Source: JAAYCI01 sp031548875 (GTDB lineage: Bacteria > Bacillota > Clostridia > Oscillospirales > Ruminococcaceae). Taken from it: a stretch of 27,478 bases of DNA. The notes beneath the pieces were generated by a model that saw only the letters and a list, made by a program, of their open reading frames with translations, had not been told where the DNA came from and searched no databases. The position numbers were made by a program, and so were the translations under genes. The stretch spans positions 1 to 27,478 of the forward strand of contig JAVBQQ010000026.1 in NCBI GenBank assembly GCA_031548875.1. The letters run 5' to 3'. Positions 15,234 through 22,016 of the stretch are shown in pieces. Position 1 is the first letter of the stretch. Every line of letters begins with the position of its first letter.

Positions 15234-16162
15234 ATGGGCAACCCGCCACAGTGCAGCCGGAAAAGACAGATCCCATGGAAAGGACGGGAGAAGAAATGGA
15301 AGGGATCCATGTACGGGAACTGAGCAAGCAGTACGGCAAGGTGTGCGCCCTGGACGGCGTGAGCGCCACCTTTGAGCCCGGCAAGTTGTATGGGCTGCTA
15401 GGACGCAACGGCGCGGGAAAAACCACGCTGCTGAACGCCATGGCCGGCCGGCTGTTTGCAAACGGCGGCATCACGCTGGATGGCGCGCCGGTTGCCGAAA
15501 ATGACGACGCCCTGCGCAAGATATGCATGATGGGGGAGGCCACCCTGTACCCCGAAGGCATGCGCGTGGCCGAGGCACTGCGCTGGTCGCAGGTGTTCTG
15601 GCCGGGGTTCGACAGGGCGTTCGCCGAGCAGTTGGCAGGGCAGTTCGGCCTGCCGCTGCGCAGCAAGGTGCGGGGGCTGTCCACCGGGTACAACACTATC
15701 TTCAAGTTGGTCATCGCATTGTCTACAGCCGCACCATATCTGCTACTGGACGAGCCGGTGCTGGGGCTGGACGCCGGCCATCGCGACCTGTTCTACAAGG
15801 TATTGGTGGCCCGCTATGCCGAAAACCCGTTCTGCGCCGTGCTGTCCACCCACCTGGTGGAGGAGGTGTCCGCGCTGGTGGAGGAGGTGGTCATCCTGCA
15901 CCGGGGACGGGTGCTCAGGCAGGCCCCGCGCGACGCGCTGCTGGCGCAGGGGTACGCAGTAAGCGGCATGGCCGCCCGGGTGGACGCCTACACCGCCGGC
16001 CGCACACTGATGGGATCGGACAGCATTGGGGGGCTGAAGACCGCCTATGTGTGGGGCGAGCGGGCTTCTGAACTGCCCGAAGGGCTGGAGGTGAGCGGCC
16101 TGGACCTGCAGCGGCTGTTTGTACAGATGACGGGTGACGATACGGAAGGGACGGTGGCGTGA
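15230..16162 (+). CDS. ABC transporter ATP-binding protein (YtrB-like)
   Basis: The 310-aa ATPase partners the permease encoded next. Walker A is GRNGAGKTT (58-66, Lys64), Walker B is YLLLDEPVLGLD (Asp174, Glu175), and the H-loop is STH in AVLSTHLVEEV. The signature motif is degenerate, LSTGY instead of LSGGQ, as is common in this regulator-linked group. A C-terminal extension of about 80 residues follows the ATPase core. The start at 15230 forms an ATGA overlap with the regulator and has GGAGGAGG 7 nt upstream. The first 25 residues are not conserved, and ATGs at 15275 or 15296 are also possible. The transported substrate cannot be told; export or antibiotic-stress roles are typical for the family. 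Confidence 0.93.
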   Translation: MNGQPATVQPEKTDPMERTGEEMEGIHVRELSKQYGKVCALDGVSATFEPGKLYGLLGRNGAGKTTLLNAMAGRLFANGGITLDGAPVAENDDALRKICMMGEATLYPEGMRVAEALRWSQVFWPGFDRAFAEQLAGQFGLPLRSKVRGLSTGYNTIFKLVIALSTAAPYLLLDEPVLGLDAGHRDLFYKVLVARYAENPFCAVLSTHLVEEVSALVEEVVILHRGRVLRQAPRDALLAQGYAVSGMAARVDAYTAGRTLMGSDSIGGLKTAYVWGERASELPEGLEVSGLDLQRLFVQMTGDDTEGTVA

Positions 16163-16953
16163 TGGGGACGAATGTGAAGGCTTCATTCCGGTACCAGTTG
16201 AAGGATGCGCTGTTTGCCATCCTGGTATTTTACATCGTGATGGCGTGCGTGACGGTGGTTGTCTTTTCATTGTCAGCGAACGCCGTGTCTGGCGTACAGG
16301 TCATAAGCCCCGTTTATGTCGCCGCATGGGGCACCCCCGAAATGCGTGTGCAACTTACCCTCTACCCGGTGGCCAGCGTCATCTTCCTGTTCGTGGTGGG
16401 GCTGTGCAGCTTCAAAGAGAATTTCCTGATGCTGATGCAAAACGGCTGCTCCCGCCGCAGTGTGTTTGCGGGGCGGCTGTTGGCCGGCGGCGTTATTGCT
16501 GTCGGCATGGCTCTTATAGATGAATTGTTTGCGTTGGGATTGGGGCTTGGCCTGGCTGGTGCAGCTGGGAATGATGCAGCAGTGCGGGTACTTGGCTTGG
16601 AGGGGCAAAGTGGTGCATTGGCCATCCTGTGGGTGTTTTTGTACATGGTTTTGGCTTATTTTGTCTCCCTGTTCGTGGGGTACTGTATCACTGTGCTGTA
16701 CTACCGGCTGCTTGCCGCCGGCAAGCTGGTGGTCAGCATCGGCATCCCGGTGGTGATTCTGGGCGTGCTCCCCATCCTGGATGGTTTTGCATTCGACGGT
16801 CGGTTATTCGATGGAGTGTGGTGGTTTACAAACTGCCTTGTGAACCTGTCGCTCACCAAGCCAAGTTTGTTTGTCCTCTGGCTGGTGGCCGTAGGCGTGG
16901 TACTGGCGCTGCTGTGCTGGCTGATGATGCGCCGCGCACCGGTGCGGAGGTGA
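16162..16953 (+). CDS. ABC transporter permease
   Basis: The 263-aa membrane protein has about six hydrophobic segments, near residues 18-40, 65-85, 105-130, 150-178, 185-205 and 235-258. A short cytoplasmic start precedes the first. The segment FKENFLMLMQNGCSRRSVFAGRLLAGG after the second span is the usual cytoplasmic loop of ABC-2-like permeases in this type of operon, probably contacting the ATPase. No extracellular binding-protein gene is present, which argues for export. The ATG overlaps the ATPase stop by 1 nt (TGATG). A GTG one codon upstream is also in frame. Confidence 0.88.
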   Translation: MGTNVKASFRYQLKDALFAILVFYIVMACVTVVVFSLSANAVSGVQVISPVYVAAWGTPEMRVQLTLYPVASVIFLFVVGLCSFKENFLMLMQNGCSRRSVFAGRLLAGGVIAVGMALIDELFALGLGLGLAGAAGNDAAVRVLGLEGQSGALAILWVFLYMVLAYFVSLFVGYCITVLYYRLLAAGKLVVSIGIPVVILGVLPILDGFAFDGRLFDGVWWFTNCLVNLSLTKPSLFVLWLVAVGVVLALLCWLMMRRAPVRR

Positions 16954-17125
16954 GCGTTGCAGACCATCTACTATGCCCGCCGCTAAAGAAAGTGATTGGC
17001 TTTTCCCGCGCGGGCCTACCTTCCGCGCTGTCTCACGTACAACAAGAAGTGTTGTTCGTGATTCGGCTTGCGGCTGACGTCCCGGCGGAAAACACCCACC
17101 ACTTTCTTCAGCTACCTTTTGTCTG

Positions 17126-17171
17126 CAAGCTGCGGAGGGCGCTCCCTACCGGGAGCGTCCTCCGCAGCTTG
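17126..17171. repeat. 21-bp inverted repeat between convergent genes
   Basis: The arm at 17126-17146 and the arm at 17151-17171 are complementary over 21 bp with one G-U pair, around a TACC loop. The inner arm is GGGCGCTCCC/GGGAGCGTCC and the outer is CAAGCTGCGGAGG/CCTCCGCAGCTTG. No T-run follows on either strand, so it may be a terminator variant or a copy of a dispersed palindromic element. Confidence 0.7.
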
Positions 17172-17201
17172 TACGCCGTCTGGTCCTTGCCCTTGTTTTC
17201 C

Positions 17202-17777
17202 TCACCGGTAGTACCACGAGACGCCCTGGAAGAGCAGCTTTGTAATAAGCTCAGCCAGGGCGGCGGGCTCGTCCGGGCAGCCTTCGTCCAGCCAGCCGCC
17301 GATGACGCTGATGCAGCCGGACACGGCGAAGCCTTCGAGGTAGGCGGCCATGCGCAGGTCGATGTGCTCGTCTGCGCGTATCTTTTCAATGGTGCGTTGC
17401 TGCGCAAGGAACACCACCTCCTGCCGGAAGGAGGCGTCTCCGTTGTCGCTGAGCAACACCCGGAACAGGTCACGGTTGTCCCGGGCATATTGCAGTATCT
17501 CCGTCAGCGCGGGCACGGTGATCTCCGCCCGCTGGGAAAGGTCTTTGTTCGTCAGGTGGTGCTTGATGTCGGCCACGGCCTCCGCCTGTATCTGCCGCAA
17601 AAGGTCGTATTGGTCGGCATAATGCGCATAAAAGGTGCTGCGGTTCACATCGGCCGTTTCGCACAGCATCTTCACCGACACCTTGGATATGGGGTGCAGC
17701 CGCATCAGTTCCACAAGACTGTCTCGTATGGCCAGCTTCGTGATGCGCACCCGACGGTCCTCTTTCTTGTATTCCAT
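17202..17777 (-). CDS. TetR/AcrR family transcriptional regulator
   Basis: The 191-aa protein has an N-terminal TetR helix-turn-helix: RITKLAIRDSLVELMRLH, then KVSVKMLCETADVNRSTFYAHYADQYDLL (recognition helix about 44-53). The all-helical remainder would form the ligand pocket and dimer face. The start at 17777 has AAGGGAGC about 6 nt upstream. A longer in-frame version to 17885 would cross candidate operators and is rejected. It is divergent from the MMPL transporter gene and probably represses it. The effector is unknown. Confidence 0.92.
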   Translation of the reverse strand: MEYKKEDRRVRITKLAIRDSLVELMRLHPISKVSVKMLCETADVNRSTFYAHYADQYDLLRQIQAEAVADIKHHLTNKDLSQRAEITVPALTEILQYARDNRDLFRVLLSDNGDASFRQEVVFLAQQRTIEKIRADEHIDLRMAAYLEGFAVSGCISVIGGWLDEGCPDEPAALAELITKLLFQGVSWYYR

Positions 17778-17815
17778 CGTAGCTCCCTTGATTTTGTAAA
17801 CATTTCTTGAACATC

Positions 17816-17885
17816 CAACACAAAGACTGCTTCGTGTTGTGCAACGCGCAGAATTTCCGGATTTGTTGGTTGTTTTCCAACACAA
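17816..17885. promoter_or_regulatory. Candidate TetR operator cluster
   Basis: CAACAC-N12-GTGTTG (17816-17839) and TGTTGG-N7-CCAACA (17864-17882) are inverted repeats sharing the same CCAACACAA core. The second overlaps the -35 box of the transporter promoter. Confidence 0.5.
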
Positions 17886-17898
17886 TGTTTATTATAAT
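17870..17898 (+). promoter_or_regulatory. Promoter for the MMPL transporter gene
   Basis: TTGTTT (17870-17875) and TATAAT (17893-17898) have 17-bp spacing, about 40-55 bp upstream of the candidate start codons. Confidence 0.6.
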
Positions 17899-17952
17899 TC
17901 GTAATTACAGAATAGGCAACGGTCAGAATTCAAGTTGAATGTGAGTACACGC

Positions 17953-20067
17953 ATGAGCAAACTCAACCACGGTATCATCCGGCACAAGCGCACGGTCGTC
18001 ATCGTTTTTCTCTCGGTGGCGGTGGTGTGCGCTTTTATGATACTGGGTGTGAAAGTGAACTACAACATGACCGACTACCTGCCGCCCTCGGCGCAATCCA
18101 CCAAAGCGGTGGAGATCATGGGTGAGGAGTTCACCCAGGCGGTGCCCAACGCCAGCGTGATGGTGCGCGACGTGAGCATCCCCGAGGCGCTGGCGTATAA
18201 AGACGAGCTTGCCGCGCTGCCCGGTGTGAGCGAGGTATTGTGGCTGGACGATATGATCGACATCAAAACGCCGCTACAGGTGGCCGACCAGGACACTGTG
18301 GAGGGCTTTTACAAGGACGGCGACGCGCTGTTCTCGGTGACGGTGGAAAAGGGCATGGAGACGGAAGCCACCCTTGCCATGCGGGAACTGGCGGGCGAAA
18401 ATGGCGCCGTGGCGGGCGAAGCGCCCGACCAGGAGGCCATGCGCAGCGCCACCGGCAGCGAAGTGGGCACGGCGGTGGCCATCCTGCTGCCGGCCATCTT
18501 GGCCATCCTATTTATCTCCACCGCGTCATGGCTGGAGCCATTGCTCTTCCTCGCGGCCATCGGCGTGTCCATCGTCATCAACATGGGCACCAATCTCTTT
18601 TTGGGTGAGGTGTCCTTCGTCACGAATTCGGTCAGTCCTATTCTGCAATTGGCCGTCTCGCTGGACTATGCCATCTTCCTCTTGCACAGTTTTGCCGATT
18701 ACCGCAAGCAGACCGACGACGTACACGAAGCGATGGCGCTTGCCATGCGCAAATCGATGCCGGCGGTGGCGGCCAGCGCGCTCACCACAATGTTCGGGTT
18801 CCTCGCGCTTGCTTTCATGGAGTTCCAGATCGGCGCCGACCTAGGCCTGAACCTTGTGAAGGGCATCATCCTCAGTTTTGTTTCCTGCATGGTGTTCCTG
18901 CCGGCGCTCACGCTGTTGTGCTACAAGGCAATCGACAAAACCACTCACAGGGACATCCTGCCCAGCTTTTCGAATATCGGGCGGCTGGTGGCGAAGGTGT
19001 GCATCCCGGTGACGATAGTGGTGGTGCTGCTGGTGGTGCCCAGCTTCCTGGGGCAGAGCCACACGTCGTTCAACTACGGCAGCCAGGACGCGAACCAGAG
19101 CGGCCGCTCCGCCCAGGATGCGCAGGAGATACAGCAACAGTTTGGCCAGGCCACCATCATGGCACTGCTGGTGCCCCGGGGCGATGTTGTGAAAGAGTAT
19201 GAACTGGGCGTGGAAGTGCAGGGGCTGGACCATGTGACGGGCGTGATGTCTTACGCGAACACGGTGGGCACCGGCATCCCGGCAGACTTTTTGGATGACG
19301 AGGTGACAAAACAGTTCTACTCGGACAACTACGCCCGCATCATCGTGTACACGGACACGCCAAGCGAGGGGGACGTTGCTTTTGCCACGGTGGAGGCCAT
19401 CGATGAGACGACCCAGAAATTTTACGGCGACGAGTACTATTCTGCCGGGCAAAGCGCCAATCTCTACGATATGAAGAATATCGTGGAGGTGGACAACAAC
19501 CGCGTCAACCTCATTGCCATCGTGGCCATTTTTGCCGTGCTTTTCTTCACCTTCCGCTCGGCCAGCCTGCCATTCATCCTACTGTTCACTATTGAGGCCG
19601 GCATCTGGATCAACCTCGCTATCCCGTACTTTATGGGTGAGCCGATCAACTTCCTGGGATACCTTGTGGTGAACACCGTACAACTGGGGGCCACGGTGGA
19701 CTATGCCATCCTGCTTACCTCCTATTATATGGACAATCGGAAACGGATGCCCCAGCGCGAGGCCATCCGCACCTCCCTGGGCGAAACGTTCAAATCCATC
19801 CTGGTATCGGCGTCCACCCTCACCCTCGCGGGCTTCACGTTGTCGGCCACCTCCTCCAACCCTGCCGTGTCGATCATCGGGCTGCTATTGGGGCGGGGCA
19901 CCATCCTGTCCTTTGTGATGGTAGTATTCATGTTGCCGTTGCTGCTCACGGTGTTCGACCGGATGGTGGGTGCAACCACGCTCAGATCAGGATTTTACCG
20001 GAAACGGCCATTGCCAGCCGATACATTTACCAAAAGGGAGAATGGATATGAAGACGAAGTGGGTTAA
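17953..20067 (+). CDS. MMPL/RND family membrane transporter
   Basis: The protein is about 704 aa with the two-fold repeat of the MMPL branch of RND proteins. One hydrophobic segment is near the N-terminus, followed by a large external loop, then a bundle of five, repeated once. The conserved membrane Asp of each half is visible: SLDYAIFLLHSF (Asp238) and TVDYAILLTSYYMDNR (Asp583). These lie on the family's proton path. The N-terminal NMTDYLPPSAQSTKA is also typical. Substrates of this group are often lipids or hydrophobic compounds, but none can be assigned. The start is uncertain: ATG 17953 is used here, while TTG 17935 and GTG 17941 are in frame, and none has a strong ribosome binding site. 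It overlaps the next gene by 20 nt. Confidence 0.92.
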   Translation: MSKLNHGIIRHKRTVVIVFLSVAVVCAFMILGVKVNYNMTDYLPPSAQSTKAVEIMGEEFTQAVPNASVMVRDVSIPEALAYKDELAALPGVSEVLWLDDMIDIKTPLQVADQDTVEGFYKDGDALFSVTVEKGMETEATLAMRELAGENGAVAGEAPDQEAMRSATGSEVGTAVAILLPAILAILFISTASWLEPLLFLAAIGVSIVINMGTNLFLGEVSFVTNSVSPILQLAVSLDYAIFLLHSFADYRKQTDDVHEAMALAMRKSMPAVAASALTTMFGFLALAFMEFQIGADLGLNLVKGIILSFVSCMVFLPALTLLCYKAIDKTTHRDILPSFSNIGRLVAKVCIPVTIVVVLLVVPSFLGQSHTSFNYGSQDANQSGRSAQDAQEIQQQFGQATIMALLVPRGDVVKEYELGVEVQGLDHVTGVMSYANTVGTGIPADFLDDEVTKQFYSDNYARIIVYTDTPSEGDVAFATVEAIDETTQKFYGDEYYSAGQSANLYDMKNIVEVDNNRVNLIAIVAIFAVLFFTFRSASLPFILLFTIEAGIWINLAIPYFMGEPINFLGYLVVNTVQLGATVDYAILLTSYYMDNRKRMPQREAIRTSLGETFKSILVSASTLTLAGFTLSATSSNPAVSIIGLLLGRGTILSFVMVVFMLPLLLTVFDRMVGATTLRSGFYRKRPLPADTFTKRENGYEDEVG

Positions 20068-21952
20068 GACCACCCTTTGCGCAGGCCTGGCCGCCGTGAT
20101 GATGGGTGCCCTGGCGGCCCCGCCGGTACTGGCGGCCCCCACGCAGCAGGCGGGTGTACGGGCGGACGAGACCTCTGTGGCCGGGCCGGCCGCCGTGCGC
20201 GACAAACAGGAGGTGGTGTACGCCAACCTGACCAGCGAGGGCGCCGTGGACAGCGTGTACGTGGTGAACGAGTTCGAGGTGACGGGACCCGGGACGCTTA
20301 ACGATTACGGCGACTATACCGGCCTGACCAACCTGACCAGCACTGCCCCGCTCACGCAGCAGGGAAATGAGATTTCGGCGCCGGTGGAGGAAGGCAGCTT
20401 CTTTTACCAAGGCACGCTGGATTCCGCCAACCTGCCCTGGCAGTTTGCCGTCAGCTACGCGCTGGACGGCGACGTGGTGGGGGGGGAGCAGCTGGCCGGC
20501 AAGAGCGGCAGGCTGCAGATACACATCACCACCAAGCAGAACAAGGCGGCCGACCCCAACTTCTACAACAACTATATGTTGCAGATATCCCTTGCGCTGG
20601 ATGCGGACAAATGCTCGGACATCACTTCGCCCAATGCGACCATCGCCAACTCCGGCAAGGACAAGAGCATTACCCACACGGTGATGCCCGGAAAGGACGC
20701 GGATATCATCGTGGAGGCGAACGTGCAGGATTTCTCGATGGATGGCATCCAGGTTGCCGCGTTGCCCTTTTCCACGCCCATCGAGATACCGGACACAAGC
20801 GACATGACCAAGGAGATGGTCACGCTGTCGGACGCCGTGGCATCGCTGGACGACGGTGTGGGCCGGCTGGCCAGCGGTGCACAGGAGCTGGCCAGCGGCG
20901 CCAAGCAGCTCTCCGACGGTTCGGCCGATTTTGACAGCGGCCTTGCCCAGCTGGGTGCGAACGCCTCCACCATCACGGACGGCTCGGCCCAGATCCAAAC
21001 GGCGCTGGCGGCCATGTCCGCCGCGATGAACGGGGAGGATACGTCGTCCCTGAACCTGGACGACTTTTCAAAGCTGCCCAAGGCGCTATCCGACCTTTCC
21101 AAGGGTCTCACGGCCATCTCGAGCGGGCTGGGAGAGTTGCGCAAGGGCTTTGCCACGGCGTATGGCGCGCTGGATACGGCCATCCAGGGCATCCAGGCCA
21201 TCGACCAGGGCGAACTTGCGGCGCTGGCCACCGTAATGGCCACCCTGGACCCGACCGACCCAAACTACGCCGCGGCGCAGAGCGCCTACGGCAAGTTGAT
21301 GGGCGACTACACGGCCGCCATGACCGTGATGGGCACCTACTACGGCCCGAACGGAAACGACGGCGCCAAGGTGGCGTTCGACTCGGTGCTTTCCACCATC
21401 GACGCGCTGACCGACGCGACCTCCGCGACATCCATCCCAGCGCTGGCAGCTGCGCTTTCCACCATGTCCACCCAGGTAAGCACAGCGCTGAAGAGCATGG
21501 ACCTTTCGTCCCTGCAGCAGCTGGCAAGCGGCCTGGCTACGCTCTCGACCAACTATGACACCTTCCACAGCGGGCTTGTCACCTATACGGATGGGGTGTC
21601 CACCGCGGCCGCGGGCTACAGCGACCTGAATACCGGCCTTGCCACGCTTGCCGACGGCACGGCCACCTACGCAAACGGTGTGGGCCAGCTACACAATGGT
21701 TCCAGCCAGCTGAGCGACGCCGTGGCCGACCTGCCGGGAACAATGCAGGTGGAGATAGACAAGATGCTGGACGATTATGACACCTCCGATTTTGTGCCTG
21801 TGTCCTTCGTGTCGGCCAAGAACACGGACACCTCCCATGTGCAGTTCGTGCTCATGACACCCCCCATCGCGGCGCTCGAAGCGGATGCGGCAGGGGACGA
21901 GGAGGCTGAGAACACCACCGTGTGGGACCGTGTGGTGGCGCTGTTCCGCTGA
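20048..21952 (+). CDS. Secreted heptad-repeat protein (X-X-X-Leu-X-X-Gly type) paired with the MMPL transporter
   Basis: The 634-aa protein begins with a clear signal peptide: MKTKWVK, a hydrophobic core, and likely cleavage near VLA-AP about residue 29. Residues about 258-320 and 490-575 carry Leu/Gly heptads such as LASGAQELASGAKQLSDGSA and GLATLADGTATYANGV. These repeats are typical of YhgE/Pip-like proteins found beside MMPL transporters. Unlike YhgE, no C-terminal membrane segments are visible, so the protein is probably extracytoplasmic and soluble or peripheral. GGGAG lies 7 nt before the ATG at 20048. The 20-nt overlap with the transporter gene indicates coupling and a shared job, perhaps as an external partner of the pump. 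That role is inferred. Confidence 0.85.
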   Translation: MKTKWVKTTLCAGLAAVMMGALAAPPVLAAPTQQAGVRADETSVAGPAAVRDKQEVVYANLTSEGAVDSVYVVNEFEVTGPGTLNDYGDYTGLTNLTSTAPLTQQGNEISAPVEEGSFFYQGTLDSANLPWQFAVSYALDGDVVGGEQLAGKSGRLQIHITTKQNKAADPNFYNNYMLQISLALDADKCSDITSPNATIANSGKDKSITHTVMPGKDADIIVEANVQDFSMDGIQVAALPFSTPIEIPDTSDMTKEMVTLSDAVASLDDGVGRLASGAQELASGAKQLSDGSADFDSGLAQLGANASTITDGSAQIQTALAAMSAAMNGEDTSSLNLDDFSKLPKALSDLSKGLTAISSGLGELRKGFATAYGALDTAIQGIQAIDQGELAALATVMATLDPTDPNYAAAQSAYGKLMGDYTAAMTVMGTYYGPNGNDGAKVAFDSVLSTIDALTDATSATSIPALAAALSTMSTQVSTALKSMDLSSLQQLASGLATLSTNYDTFHSGLVTYTDGVSTAAAGYSDLNTGLATLADGTATYANGVGQLHNGSSQLSDAVADLPGTMQVEIDKMLDDYDTSDFVPVSFVSAKNTDTSHVQFVLMTPPIAALEADAAGDEEAENTTVWDRVVALFR

Positions 21953-21977
21953 GGACGGCACAAGGCTGTGGACGCAA

Positions 21978-22011
21978 AAACCCCGGGTGCCTTAAAGGGC
22001 ACCCGGGGTTT
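21978..22011. terminator. Bidirectional terminator between convergent genes
   Basis: AAACCCCGGGTGCC (21978-21991) and GGCACCCGGGGTTT (21998-22011) are perfect complements, with an A-run on the left and T on the right. It serves the heptad-repeat gene and the convergent kinase gene. Confidence 0.85.
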
Positions 22012-22016
22012 GACGT

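Noticed and set aside
16954..17125. Small gene between the permease and TetR genes
   Set aside because: Open frames there have no ribosome binding site or recognisable motif, and cross the palindrome at 17126.
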